64,000 nucleotides of DNA from Rossellomorea pakistanensis (GTDB lineage: Bacteria > Bacillota > Bacilli > Bacillales > Bacillaceae_B). Below, in pieces: positions 8,375 through 17,391 of the stretch (position 1 is its first letter; the number at the start of each line of letters is the position of its first letter). The translations under genes and the position numbers were made by a program. Below the pieces are notes generated by a model. That model saw nothing but the letters and a program-made list of their open reading frames with translations, ran no database searches and was not told the DNA's origin. The stretch lies in assembly GCF_016908495.1 (NCBI RefSeq), contig NZ_JAFBDZ010000004.1:372001-436000 (forward strand), in the 5' to 3' direction.

Positions 8375-9001
8375 TCACTTTTTGTAAAAGCTTATTTTCA
8401 ATATGTCCAAATATTCATAGAACTCCTTCCAATATGGGTCAAAATCGACTGAAGCAATCTTTTGACCCTTAAAATGATTGATCAGCTCGTTTTGATATCC
8501 TTCTATTGACCATCGGATGAGTTTAAATGCCTTATCGACATCAATATCATCGCGGAACAATGTTGGGTCAATATTGTCATACAGTATCGATTGACCTTTT
8601 TGTTGCAAGGCAGAAAGCCGTTGTTCCAATTCCTCCGGCAGCTTCACATTATCCGTTAATACAACAGTCGCCAAAAATTGCATCACATCAGGATTCTTAT
8701 GGTAATAATCCATTTTAACCCTGGCTGCCTGCTTTAACCGCTCAATAAAATCAGGCTCTGTCGTATCGATAAGACTTAAATATCCCTCAACTAGTAAGTT
8801 CATCGCATAATCAATTAAATACAAATATATGTCTCTCTTGCTTTTGAAATAGTAAAAAAGCATTCCTTTTCCTATTCCGGCGTTTTTCACAATTTGATTC
8901 GTTGACCCTCGCTCGTACCCATTCTCGGCAAATTCTTTAAGTGCCGCATTTAATATTCGCTTCTGTTTATTCTCATTGAGGTTTTCAAATGTTTGATTAA
9001 T
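8375..9001 (-). CDS. TetR-family repressor of the ABC operon, apparent ATT start
   Basis: About 208 residues if read from ATT at 9001. The N-terminal helix-turn-helix is complete only when the frame is extended that far: QKRILNAALKEFAENGYE, then TNQIVKNAGIGKGMLFYYF. The first in-frame conventional start (GTG 8890) would remove the first helices and half the DNA-binding domain. A strong AAAGGGGG site (about 9010-9018) sits eight bases before the ATT, and an in-frame stop directly precedes it. So either ATT initiates translation or the start codon has mutated. The C-terminal part is a ligand-binding helical bundle. Paired palindromes upstream are the probable operators. Confidence 0.85.
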   Translation of the reverse strand: MNQTFENLNENKQKRILNAALKEFAENGYERGSTNQIVKNAGIGKGMLFYYFKSKRDIYLYLIDYAMNLLVEGYLSLIDTTEPDFIERLKQAARVKMDYYHKNPDVMQFLATVVLTDNVKLPEELEQRLSALQQKGQSILYDNIDPTLFRDDIDVDKAFKLIRWSIEGYQNELINHFKGQKIASVDFDPYWKEFYEYLDILKISFYKK

Positions 9002-9046
9002 CTAAAGAACCCCCTTTGCTATGGTTTATTCCTACTCGTATTAAAA

Positions 9047-9097
9047 TAGACCACATCGGTCTAATTAAATGTAACACCATTAGACCACACTGGTCAA
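9047..9097. promoter_or_regulatory. Paired TetR operators
   Basis: TAGACCACATCGGTCTA (9047-9063) and TAGACCACACTGGTCAA (9081-9097) share the half-site TAGACC/GGTCTA and are 34 bases apart, about three helical turns. They lie upstream of the tetR-ABC operon and probably overlap its promoter. Two copies with this symmetry make binding by the adjacent TetR protein likely, though it is not proven here. Confidence 0.7.
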
Positions 9098-9140
9098 TAC
9101 CTTGTTAATTGAAAATAAAGTCATTTACTTCTACTAGCAT

Positions 9141-9173
9141 GAAGCCGCATTTTCCAACGGAAAATGCGGCTTC
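9141..9173. other. Perfect 15-bp stem-loop of unknown role
   Basis: GAAGCCGCATTTTCC pairs perfectly with GGAAAATGCGGCTTC across a three-base AAC loop. No T-run follows on either strand, so it is not a standard terminator. It sits between the divergent tetR promoter and the end of the PEP-synthase-like gene. The rest of 9098-9335 shows no convincing gene. Confidence 0.6.
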
Positions 9174-9335
9174 TCTAATCAATAGTCCTTTACCGTTATT
9201 CCAATATTACGTTCCTTTAACAGTACTCATTGTCATCATATTCCCTTTAAAAATCTACCTACAAAATGGGCAAAAAGGGCAATCTTATTTATAAACAGAA
9301 AACTTTATTTCAAAGCCGCAGTAGATAGAGAATGT

Positions 9336-9376
9336 CAAAAGCCCTTTTCTCTCTGCATTCAGATGAAAAGGGCTTT
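9336..9376 (-). terminator. Terminator after the PEP-synthase/Rph-like gene
   Basis: AAAAGCCCTTTTC and GAAAAGGGCTTT form a 12-bp stem just downstream of the stop at 9409 on the minus strand. A short T-run follows. Confidence 0.7.
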
Positions 9377-9408
9377 AAACTTCTATCCCATCTTAATTTG
9401 TATTAACA

Positions 9409-12030
9409 TCACAATATCTCAACATACCCATCTGATCCATGCACCCTTATCCTTTGACCGTCTTTAATCAGTTTCGTTGCGTTCTCTACCCCTACAACAG
9501 CCGGCAGACCGTATTCACGGGCAATTACGGCCCCATGTGTCATCAGTCCACCGACCTCTGTCACTAAGCCTTTAACGGAGACAAATAAAGGTGTCCAACT
9601 AGGATCCGTAAAGGTGGTGACTAAGATATCGCCATCTTCTATGTTTGCATCCTCCATTTTTAGAACGACACGTGCTCTCCCCTCAATGATACCTGTTGAA
9701 ACAGGGATTCCTGCAAGGGCACCTTCAGGAATATCGTCGGTGTTATATTGGCCGAATAGTACCTCGCCTTCAGAGGTCATCGCCCGCGGTGGTGTCAGCT
9801 TTTCATAGTGTTCGTATTTCTCTTTTCTCTCCATTATTATCTGATAGTCTAGCTGATTTGTGCGAACGACCTCTCGAAGTTCTTCAAAGGATAGATAATA
9901 GATGTCCTCTTTTTCAGAGAGTATTCCTTTTTGCACAAGTACTGTCGCTTCCTTTATCAGGGCCATCTTATAAATATAATAACGACTGATGAAGGAATAC
10001 TTCGGATATTCACGATAGCCGATATAATTTCGAAGAACGCTGATCATTTTTTTGGTTTTTTTCGCTTTTTGATTGCCACCTGGTATTTTCTCCAAGCGTG
10101 TTACAAGATCCTCCGCCTTCTCCTCTGCTTCTTTTCGACCCTGCTCAAACTTCTTACTGCGAGCATTGGGTTCAAAGTTCTTAATATTGCTGAGAATCAT
10201 CGGGATGAGTGCGGTTGGTCGCTCACTCCAGCGTGTTCGTGTGATATCGATTTCCCCGGTACAGCGCATGCCGTATTTTTCAAGATACGCTCTTAGCGAA
10301 TCCATCACAACGCCTCCACCTTCTACTTTCACCAACTCTTCAAAAAAGGACTCATCCTTCGCTTCTTTGAAATAGGTCTTTACTGCCGGATATTGCCTTA
10401 CGACATCTGATACATCCAGGAGGGCAAGCCCCATTTCCGATGTCACATTGTAAGGGACAGATTGGGAAAGGATGTCGGCTGTATTCTTGTCACCAAGCCA
10501 TTTTTCCATTTTCTTATTAAGCCAATTAGCGGCATACACCCCTACCATGATGACACCCAAGCTTTGTTGGTCATAAAGCAGTTTCTTTAATTGCTTATGG
10601 TCCTGTTCAATAAAATCGAACAGCTCCTCTCCTGAGAAGTTTTCGATGGTTTGCTCTACTTCTTTTAAAGACGCCTGACTCTTGGAAATGAGACGTTGCA
10701 CGATAGTTATGTCATTTTTCTGGTAAGCTTGAATGGCTTTAACTGGAAGTGACCAAGTCAGTTCCTCAGAGCCAAGAGTGAACATTCTTTTCCCTTTAGG
10801 CAATGCCATCATGAAATCCTTCCTCTCCATTAAATTGGAGATTACATTATGCATCAGTGGGTCGTTTTTCCCCATCGTTGAAAGGATAAGCTTTCGTCCC
10901 ACCGGCGAGGCTAAATCGTGCGAGAGGTCGAAAAACAGCCTTCCCCCAGCTGTGTTTAATTCAAACCTGGACAATAGGGAGAAAAATGAAATCCCCAATG
11001 GTTTGATCGCTTCTGTCATCATCTGTTGATGCCCGACAGACATGTAAACACGGTTCTCTCCATCATTCGAGTCCAACATAGGGTAAAGGGTCGTGATTGG
11101 GCGACTTTGGACAATATAAAGTGTATTTTCAAAAAGGCACCATTCGATGTCCTGCGGGCAGGAAAAATAAGCTTCAAGCTTTCTCCCCAGCTTCTCCAGC
11201 TGTAGGATCTGGTCATCTGTCACTGTTTGTTTAGTTTGCCGGTCAGGTTCGATTTCCTGTTCCTGTGTTCCACCTTCTGTTATGGCATGGATTGCCACTT
11301 TCTTAGTAGAAATTGTCTTCTCAACAATCTTTCCCTCCCGTACCTTATAATTATCAGGATTTACGAGCCCTGAAACGAGCGTTTCCCCTAACCCAAAGCT
11401 TGCGTCAATCGAGAGTACCTTCCTGTTAAAGCTGACAGGATCGGCTGTAAACATAATTCCCGATGCTTCAGGGAAAACCATTCGTTGAATGACGACTGAT
11501 AAAAAGACTTTACTGTGGTCGAATCCGTTTTGAATACGGTAGATGACTGCCCGTTCTGTAAACAGTGACGCCCAGCATTTACTGATATGCTCAAGGAGAG
11601 TTTCTTTTCCAATAATATTTAAATACGTATCCTGCTGACCAGCGAAGGAAGCAAATGGCAGATCCTCAGCTGTCGCACTTGAACGTACTGCATAAGCATG
11701 CTCCACGCCAAGCTCTATATGTTTATGAGTGATTTCTTCGGTAATCTCCTCAACCATCCCAAGCCCTTCAATAACTCTGCGGATGTTTTTACTAATTTCA
11801 GCGATCCTTTCCCTATCTTCCACCTTTAGGAATGAGAGCTCATCCAGCAACTCCGTAAACTTCTTATTTTTTTGGACGACTCTTTTATAAGCTTCAGTAG
11901 TGACACAAAAACCCTCAGGGACACTGATCCCTTCAACTCTAGATAACTCTCCCAGGTTTAATCCTTTTCCCCCGACGACCATGAGCTTTGTTTTCTCGAT
12001 CTCCTCAAAACCAAGAACATAAGCAGACAT
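9409..12030 (-). CDS. Rifampin phosphotransferase / PEP synthase-like enzyme
   Basis: About 873 residues in the order of rifampin phosphotransferase (Rph): an N-terminal ATP-grasp domain (VGGKGLNLGELS, AVRSSATAEDLPFASFAGQ, EASGIMFTADP, QDIEWCL), a central substrate-binding region rich in aromatic and Met residues, and a C-terminal swivelling His domain with GGLMTHGAVIAREYG, where the THGA His carries phosphate. Rph inactivates rifamycins with ATP, water and the ansa hydroxyl; true PEP synthases share both catalytic domains. The length and the sequence between the domains resemble Listeria-type Rph as I remember it, so antibiotic inactivation is plausible but unproven. ATG 12030 is preferred (GGAGG nine bases upstream). 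The TetR gene lies 30 bases upstream in the same operon. Confidence 0.85.
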   Translation of the reverse strand: MSAYVLGFEEIEKTKLMVVGGKGLNLGELSRVEGISVPEGFCVTTEAYKRVVQKNKKFTELLDELSFLKVEDRERIAEISKNIRRVIEGLGMVEEITEEITHKHIELGVEHAYAVRSSATAEDLPFASFAGQQDTYLNIIGKETLLEHISKCWASLFTERAVIYRIQNGFDHSKVFLSVVIQRMVFPEASGIMFTADPVSFNRKVLSIDASFGLGETLVSGLVNPDNYKVREGKIVEKTISTKKVAIHAITEGGTQEQEIEPDRQTKQTVTDDQILQLEKLGRKLEAYFSCPQDIEWCLFENTLYIVQSRPITTLYPMLDSNDGENRVYMSVGHQQMMTEAIKPLGISFFSLLSRFELNTAGGRLFFDLSHDLASPVGRKLILSTMGKNDPLMHNVISNLMERKDFMMALPKGKRMFTLGSEELTWSLPVKAIQAYQKNDITIVQRLISKSQASLKEVEQTIENFSGEELFDFIEQDHKQLKKLLYDQQSLGVIMVGVYAANWLNKKMEKWLGDKNTADILSQSVPYNVTSEMGLALLDVSDVVRQYPAVKTYFKEAKDESFFEELVKVEGGGVVMDSLRAYLEKYGMRCTGEIDITRTRWSERPTALIPMILSNIKNFEPNARSKKFEQGRKEAEEKAEDLVTRLEKIPGGNQKAKKTKKMISVLRNYIGYREYPKYSFISRYYIYKMALIKEATVLVQKGILSEKEDIYYLSFEELREVVRTNQLDYQIIMERKEKYEHYEKLTPPRAMTSEGEVLFGQYNTDDIPEGALAGIPVSTGIIEGRARVVLKMEDANIEDGDILVTTFTDPSWTPLFVSVKGLVTEVGGLMTHGAVIAREYGLPAVVGVENATKLIKDGQRIRVHGSDGYVEIL

Positions 12031-12060
12031 CGTAATCATCCTCCTCAGCCATTTAGAAAA

Positions 12061-12672
12061 TTAGCCTTCAATTCCAAAACGAACCATATTTAAGAATCGT
12101 GTTCTTTCCTTAAGTAGCTGTTTATGATAGTCTTCATCAAAATCGTTGATGTCCATTACTTCCGCTAAGAATTTCTTTTCAAAGTGTTCCATCGTGACCA
12201 TAATCAATTCAAAGGCTTGCCCACGGTCCGCCCCTTCTTTGAGGGGAACATTTTCAAAGAGCCGCTCCCAGATTTGATTCCTTTCCAACATCAAGTCCCC
12301 ATACTTTTTGTAAATGTCCGTCTTCAATTCAGAAGGTGGCTCTTTAAAAGCCTCAATCAACAATTTATACACGTCTCTATTTTTCAGTAAAAAATTCAGC
12401 TTCATCAGGCTATACTTTTCTTTCATTTCAAAAAAGTCCCCTGTTTCGGGTAGGTGGTCGATACCAAGTGCCGTTCTAACCATATCGAAACATTGGTCTA
12501 AAACATAAAAATACAATGTTTTTTTATTTTTAAAATGATGAAAAATCAACGCCTTGGAAATACCCGCCGCTTCTGCCAGCATTGCGGTGGACGTTTTCTC
12601 ATAGCCATGACGGGCAAACACTTTCAGACAGGCATCCAAGATTTGTTCTTTTTCATAAACTTGTAAAGGCAA
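12061..12672 (-). CDS. TetR-family regulator of the Rph/PEP synthase-like gene
   Basis: A 203-residue regulator. The HTH spans ILDACLKVFARHGYEKTSTAMLAEAAGISKALIFHHFKNKKTLYFYV; the rest is a helical effector domain. The TTG start at 12672 has AAAGGTGG eight bases upstream. The gene is transcribed with the phosphotransferase-like enzyme and preceded by two matching palindromes, so autoregulation plus control of the enzyme is likely. The inducer is unknown; a drug ligand would fit if the target is an Rph. Confidence 0.9.
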   Translation of the reverse strand: MPLQVYEKEQILDACLKVFARHGYEKTSTAMLAEAAGISKALIFHHFKNKKTLYFYVLDQCFDMVRTALGIDHLPETGDFFEMKEKYSLMKLNFLLKNRDVYKLLIEAFKEPPSELKTDIYKKYGDLMLERNQIWERLFENVPLKEGADRGQAFELIMVTMEHFEKKFLAEVMDINDFDEDYHKQLLKERTRFLNMVRFGIEG

Positions 12673-12690
12673 GTGTTATACCACCTTTCT

Positions 12691-12742
12691 TATACTAACC
12701 AATTGGTCAGCATTAATTTACCATATACTAACCGATTGGTCA
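12691..12742. promoter_or_regulatory. Paired TetR operators
   Basis: TATACTAACCAATTGGTCAG (12691-12710) and TATACTAACCGATTGGTCA (12724-12742) are near-identical direct copies, each holding the palindrome ACCAATTGGT or its one-base variant. Centre spacing is 33 bases. They lie directly upstream of the TetR start, the expected site for its own binding. Confidence 0.75.
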
Positions 12743-12912
12743 ATATCTCTATTTAGATAACAAATTCAATTTATACACTATAAATGTGAAATAATCCGAA
12801 AGTTGAAATGACCATCTCAAAAGAAGGGAATGAGGTGGTGAAATTGAGAGAAAGCCAAAATGACCACCTCAATTGAGTTATTTTGAATGAGGAATGCTGC
12901 AAACTACATGTA

Positions 12913-13030
12913 GAAATGCACCACTTTTTGATTTTATGCGTGAGAATAACTTGGAAATGCACGAGAATCTAATTTCATGCATGAAAATGACTCAGAAATG
13001 CACGAGATTAAAAAATTTATGCATTTTCTT
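12913..13030. repeat. 41-bp tandem repeat array (about 2.8 units)
   Basis: Units begin with GAAATGCAC at 12913, 12954 and 12995, exactly 41 bases apart. Each unit also contains a half-unit ATGCRTGA or ATGCATTT, so ATGCAC/ATGCAT motifs recur about every 20 bases. There is no coding potential. The array directly precedes a long imperfect hairpin; a weaker version of the same pairing occurs near 17.0 kb. The remaining part of this gap (12743-12912) shows nothing I can name. Confidence 0.75.
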
Positions 13031-13063
13031 GATAGGAAGAGATGATATTTTAAATAAAAACAA

Positions 13064-13165
13064 AGGGCTGTCTAAAACCAGGGAGTCAGGAGCACAACTT
13101 CTTTAGACAGAAGACTGCTATCTTTAACGAACATGGTGGTTCCTGATCCGGTTTTGGACCGCCCT
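13064..13165. repeat. Long imperfect inverted repeat (MITE-like), copy A
   Basis: A left arm at 13064-13095 (GGGCTGTCTAAAACC, then AGTCAGGAGCAC) pairs with a right arm at 13136-13165 (GTGGTTCCTGATC, then GGTTTTGGACCGCCCT), giving about 30-bp arms around a 40-base loop. It may also help terminate catalase transcription, since it lies 85 bases past that stop. A related copy is near 17.1 kb. Confidence 0.7.
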
Positions 13166-13249
13166 AAAATAAAGTTATTCCCATTATGTTGACAATAAAT
13201 TGAGGAAATGGAACTGAAAACGCTAGCTGTTCAAGGAATTACTTTTCAA

Positions 13250-14842
13250 TTAATATGGTTCAGCCTCGTGTCCTTTTTCCACAGCATTTTCAGTTGCGTT
13301 AACGCCATCTTTGTTACCAAGTGGTGCTTGGCTCGATCCGTCTTTAGGGGCTTTCGCCAAGCCTTCTCTTAACAGGCGACCATATTCTTCGTCTGCTTCT
13401 TCAGCAAGTGCAACCATTTTATCCTGAAGCCTTTGGTCACATTTGGAAAGGTCTGATACAAGGTTTGAAATTAATTCTGTTCTTTCCCATTCTTCAAATC
13501 TACGGTACGTTTCACCGGCTTGTTTTGTATTGCTCTGCCTGTCGATGGACTCACGTACCAAATTCCCTTCAATGTTAGGTGTATATTCTTTTCCAATTTG
13601 TTCTGCTTCTTTTAATCCGCCCAAAATCGATGGTTCATAGTTAATATGAGGGTTCTGGCCAGGAGCACGATCCACTTTATATTGCATTTGACCGCCATTT
13701 TGATTCGTCGCAACCCGTTTTTTCGGAGCGTTAATCGGTAGCTGCAAATAATTCGCTCCCACGCGATGCCGTTGTGTATCGGAATAAGAAAACGTCCGAC
13801 CTTGAAGCATTTTGTCATCTGAGAAATCGAGACCATCAACAAGGACACCTGTACCAAATGCAGCTTGTTCTACTTCCGTAAAATAATCCTCAGGGTTTTT
13901 ATTTAAGACCATTTTCCCGACCGGCAGCCAAGGGAATTGATCCTCCGGCCATAGCTTCGTATCATCAAGTGGATCAAAATCCAATTCAGGATGCTCATCA
14001 TCGCTCATCACTTGAACAAGTAGCTCCCATTCAGGATAATCTCCACGCTCAATCGCTTCGTATAAATCCTGGGTCGCATGATTAAAGTTTTTCGCTTGTA
14101 TTTCTTCCGCTTCCTTTTGTGTCAAATTCTTAATGCCTTGCTTTGGTTCCCAGTGATATTTAATAAGTACAGCTTCTCCGTCATTGTTTACCCATTTATA
14201 TGTATTCACTCCCGATCCCTGCATCATACGATAGTTTGCTGGGATTCCCCAAGGCGAATAAACAAATGTAACCATATGAAACGTTTCCGGAGAGCTGGCA
14301 CAAAAATCGAAGAATCTTTCGCTATCTTGAATGTTTGTAATGGGATCTGGTTTAAAGGCATGAATCATGTCAGGGAATTTCATGGCATCACGAATAAAGA
14401 AAATTTTTAAATTGTTTCCAACTAAGTCCCAGTTTCCATCTTCCGTATAAAATTTCACAGCAAATCCACGTGGATCTCGGAGTGTTTCTGGAGAATGACC
14501 TCCGTGTATAACCGATGAAAAACGGACAAATACTGGTGTTTTTTTCCCTTTTTCCTGAAATAATTTCGCACGAGTATATTTCGAAACCGGATCGTCACCG
14601 GCGGTTCCATATGCTTCGAAATAACCATGTGCACCAGCACCCCTTGCATGGACAACACGTTCAGGAACACGCTCTCGATCAAAGTGACTGATTTTCTCAA
14701 TAAAATCATAATTTTCTAATGTAGCAGGGCCGCGGTTTCCTACTGTTCTGGTATTTTGATTATTCGTAATAGGATGTCCCTGCCTATTTGTCAAAGTGTC
14801 TTCGTTTTCAATATTTGTTTGATTTTTACTATTTTCAATCAT
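13250..14842 (-). CDS. katA: Monofunctional haem catalase
   Basis: A 530-residue catalase that dismutates hydrogen peroxide in the cytoplasm. Visible signatures: the active-site His region [15 protein letters not shown] near residue 65, the distal Asn region [15 protein letters not shown], and the proximal haem Tyr motif [17 protein letters not shown] near residue 350. The C-terminal tail of about 25 polar residues is usual for Bacillus vegetative catalases. AGGGAGG precedes the ATG. Control by PerR is expected from the family; I found only a poor match to the PerR box (around 15008-15022), so regulation is left open. The symbol is given by family, not by orthology test. Confidence 0.93.
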   Translation of the reverse strand: MIENSKNQTNIENEDTLTNRQGHPITNNQNTRTVGNRGPATLENYDFIEKISHFDRERVPERVVHARGAGAHGYFEAYGTAGDDPVSKYTRAKLFQEKGKKTPVFVRFSSVIHGGHSPETLRDPRGFAVKFYTEDGNWDLVGNNLKIFFIRDAMKFPDMIHAFKPDPITNIQDSERFFDFCASSPETFHMVTFVYSPWGIPANYRMMQGSGVNTYKWVNNDGEAVLIKYHWEPKQGIKNLTQKEAEEIQAKNFNHATQDLYEAIERGDYPEWELLVQVMSDDEHPELDFDPLDDTKLWPEDQFPWLPVGKMVLNKNPEDYFTEVEQAAFGTGVLVDGLDFSDDKMLQGRTFSYSDTQRHRVGANYLQLPINAPKKRVATNQNGGQMQYKVDRAPGQNPHINYEPSILGGLKEAEQIGKEYTPNIEGNLVRESIDRQSNTKQAGETYRRFEEWERTELISNLVSDLSKCDQRLQDKMVALAEEADEEYGRLLREGLAKAPKDGSSQAPLGNKDGVNATENAVEKGHEAEPY

Positions 14843-15102
14843 CTTTTAACCTCCCTAGATTTTTTAAACACTCTCAGCATTGATACTTAAAGATGGATGA
14901 CCAGCTGAATAACCACTCTATTCCGATCATAAGAGCCTAAATATTCCACTTATACTTTTTCCCACATATATAAAAATCATCCATTTTTTCCTGTACGAAT
15001 TAAAAATGTATAATTATTTAGGGTTTGATATGTGATTAATAAAAGAACAGAAAATTGTTTATTCAAAAAAGTTATCCAGCCTTGGGCTATAAAATAAAAA
15101 AC

Positions 15103-15132
15103 CAAGTGTAAAGTCTTTCGATTTTACACTTG
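15103..15132. terminator. Bidirectional terminator
   Basis: CAAGTGTAAA and TTTTACACTTG form the stem. On the minus strand it is followed by GGTTTTTTATTTTA and lies 35 bases after the stop of the small gene ending at 15167. A T-rich tract also follows on the plus strand. The rest of 14843-15102 is AT-rich upstream DNA of the catalase gene. Confidence 0.8.
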
Positions 15133-15166
15133 ATTTCCTTTTTCTCTATTGACGTGTCTCCACGTT

Positions 15167-15484
15167 TTAGGAATTACTTCCCTCTTGATTTTTAAATGGA
15201 TCTTTATTTGGTGCTACTTCCTTTGCGAACTCTGTCATATTCGCCATATTTGGCATTTGACCTGTGTTTCTTGAGCGTAAATTATTCATAACGTTTTGAA
15301 CAGGACGCATCATATTGGTATTGTTTCGGTTTCTTCCTAATCCATAGGCTGCTGCACTAGCACCAATTCCTAACAATGACGCCCACATCATCCCTCTATT
15401 GTTGTTTCTTCTTCTTCTGCCAACCATCTTTAAAAGGTTTTTACCTTGACGTGAATTGAAAAGCATTGTCATCCAGTTATTCAT
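15167..15484 (-). CDS. Small basic protein with one hydrophobic segment
   Basis: A 105-residue protein. The N-terminal part is very basic (VGRRRRNNNRGMMW), followed by one hydrophobic glycine/alanine segment (ASLLGIGASAAAYGLG) and an Asn/Met-rich tail ending in NKDPFKNQEGSNS. GAGGAAGTG precedes the ATG. I recognise the style of small uncharacterised Bacillus proteins but no characterised homologue. A membrane-peripheral or spore-associated role would be guesswork. Confidence 0.75.
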   Translation of the reverse strand: MNNWMTMLFNSRQGKNLLKMVGRRRRNNNRGMMWASLLGIGASAAAYGLGRNRNNTNMMRPVQNVMNNLRSRNTGQMPNMANMTEFAKEVAPNKDPFKNQEGSNS

Positions 15485-15604
15485 TTAGAGCACTTCCTCT
15501 ATAGAGAATGTGAAAAGCAAAAGAATCACTTTTCATCTTCTAATATGTGCTATAACCAGATTGATAATGCTGGCAATGTTTTGATTTAGTGGAGAATTTT
15601 CAGG

Positions 15605-15841
15605 TCAAAACATTTCGTTCTTTTCCCATGACTCCACTGTTTTATATGCCGTTTGTGGATCGCAGCCTTTTCCAAGCAAGTAAGCAATCGCAGCAACTTC
15701 TGTGAGTGCATGTGAATAGGATGTATATGTTGCTTCTTTTAACCCATACTCGACAAAAGGGCTTACTGCTTGCAAAGTCTCATTTTTCAGCTCTTCATAA
15801 GGGTTATATACCCTATTATGAAAAGGGTGACCATAATACAT
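15605..15841 (-). CDS. Small protein of unknown function
   Basis: About 78 residues. It begins MYYGHPFHNRVYNPYEELKN and is mostly helical after that, with no membrane segment and no known motif. The ATG at 15841 is preferred because GAGG lies seven bases upstream; the frame also opens at TTG 15844. It is the same strand as the small gene at 15167 but 120 bases apart. The 361 bases between this gene and 16203 hold no other gene I can support. Confidence 0.65.
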   Translation of the reverse strand: MYYGHPFHNRVYNPYEELKNETLQAVSPFVEYGLKEATYTSYSHALTEVAAIAYLLGKGCDPQTAYKTVESWEKNEMF

Positions 15842-16202
15842 CAATCATCCTCATCCTTCCTTCATAATACTTCATGTTTCCTTCTATCTTATGATGAGGA
15901 AAGCATTTGGTCATTTGTCCTTTTTTCAAATAGCTCTTTTCGTAAAAATTGTTGTTTTTTTAGGAAGCCTTTTAATTAAAGCTATTGGTAAATCGCTAAT
16001 TTCTTCTTAATCCGACCTTTCACTTCTGACATCAAGCATACAAAACGTTACAGAAACTTTGCTTTTGCTCTTAAAGGCAACAAAGTTTACAAAACAGCCT
16101 TTTAAAATCATCCTTCACTTGTCAAATAATCCTTTCACATGAATTATTGAGTTGAATCATATCTATGAAGTAAACGATTTTCTTATAAAAGGAGTGATTG
16201 CT

Positions 16203-16673
16203 TTGTATTATAACTACTATAGAGTGAACAACTGGCAGTCCATTCTGAATTTTTTACAACAAAGCTTGTATGCGGAAGAAATGGTTTGTGCGATGAGTAG
16301 TGAACTTTATCATATCCCTGAGACCCAGGATCTAAAAGGGAATAATGAGATGCACGATCATTTAGTTCCCGCTTCTTACCATCGGGTGACCTCAGTTGGT
16401 TCTGCCATAAGGCTTGTCAACGGAGAGCAACGGCAATCCATTATCGCCACAATGACAACCTGTATCGTAAATGCTGAAAAGCAGGATAAAGGAGTTCGTG
16501 AAGGATTAAAGGTGATGGAGGAAAATGCAAGCATCGAATATAAGCCAGTCATTCGAATGATTATTCGATGGCAAAATCAAGCAGAATCTTATTTAAAGCA
16601 AGCAAAGGATTCTTTACAAGCGATGGGAGTTTCGTTTCCTTCAGGAAGTGACGAGCAAGGTGGAGAGTATTAG
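16203..16673 (+). CDS. Hypothetical helical protein (ferritin-like length and helix pattern)
   Basis: About 156 residues, predicted all-alpha with long amphipathic helices (WQSILNFLQQSLYAEEMVCAM; QRQSIIATMTTCIVNAEKQD; VIRMIIRWQNQAESYLKQA). Helix number and length recall a ferritin-like bundle, but a clear ExxH metal pair is not seen, so this is only a resemblance. The TTG at 16203 is chosen: AAAGGAG lies seven bases upstream, whereas the ATG at 16152 has no ribosome site. It is monocistronic. Confidence 0.65.
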   Translation: MYYNYYRVNNWQSILNFLQQSLYAEEMVCAMSSELYHIPETQDLKGNNEMHDHLVPASYHRVTSVGSAIRLVNGEQRQSIIATMTTCIVNAEKQDKGVREGLKVMEENASIEYKPVIRMIIRWQNQAESYLKQAKDSLQAMGVSFPSGSDEQGGEY

Positions 16674-17003
16674 GATAGTATCTAGATCAATTTAGCGTAT
16701 TCAATTATGGGGAACAAAAAAAATAACAAGTCACGGTTCTTTCAAGTTTTTCACTTTTTATCCGGTTGGATAATATTTGTTTTCCGATTGATAATAGAAG
16801 CAATTTACATTACTTTCTTGGTTGAATTTTTGGGCTGTCTGGTAAGTCATCGACTATCAGACGGCTCATTTTGATTTTAGAAATATTGATAAATAACGTT
16901 TTGTTGTTAATTTTCTGGATTTTCCCTTTTCGAAAGCCCCTTTTCCTAGTCTTGAATGTGGTAACGCACAACTTATCGATTTTATACACCAAACGAATTA
17001 TTA

Positions 17004-17150
17004 ATGCACAAAATTACAAATTCATGCACAAGTTAATACATAGAGACGAATAAAAAAGGACCCAGGAACCACTTCAATAAATAGGAGATAACCTCAGTAG
17101 CACCTTCTATCTAGTGACGATCATATGGTTCCTGATTCCTTTTTAGACAG
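17004..17150. repeat. ATGCAC motifs plus long inverted repeat, copy B
   Basis: ATGCACA occurs at 17004 and 17024, twenty bases apart, echoing the half-units of the 41-bp array at 12.9 kb. It is followed by an inverted repeat: AAAAAAGGACCCAGGAACCA (17052-17071) against TGGTTCCTGATTCCTTTTT (about 17126-17144). The right flank AGACAGCTC matches the outer arm GGGCTGTCT of copy A, so both belong to one element family; copy B has lost the outer left arm. The surrounding 16674-17003 contains no supported gene. Confidence 0.65.
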
Positions 17151-17176
17151 CTCACTTTTTTACACTTTTGTTTTGT

Positions 17177-17270
17177 CCTTCATCGTCGTTATGAAGGAAT
17201 TTTTTCCGTGTTTCTACCGTGTTTTTGCCTTCATTGACGAAGGAATTTTCTTCCGCATTTCTATAATATC
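17177..17270. repeat. 51-bp tandem repeat (two units) with palindromes
   Basis: CCTTCATCGTCGTTATGAAGGAA (from about 17178) and CCTTCATTGACGAAGGAATTTT (from about 17228) start two similar units about 51 bases apart, each continuing TTCCGYRTTTCTA. CTTCAT and ATGAAG, or CTTCA and GAAGG, make small palindromes in each. The organisation resembles the larger 52-bp palindrome array at 37.5 kb, though the sequence differs. Confidence 0.6.
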
Positions 17271-17391
17271 GTTTATTGCACGTAAAAGTCCGTTGTCCTA
17301 ATGTTCCTTACTATCTAAATGATTAAGTATACCGAACGGAAACATCTCTTGCCTTTGTGACAAATTGATTAGTAAAACAATTTAGCCTCAA

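Noticed and set aside
9109..9294. A 61-codon plus-strand frame
   Set aside because: It runs through the 15-bp perfect hairpin and has no ribosome site.
15008..15022. Possible PerR box upstream of the catalase gene (GTATAATTATTTAGG)
   Set aside because: Only about nine of fourteen defined positions match and the second half-site is poor.
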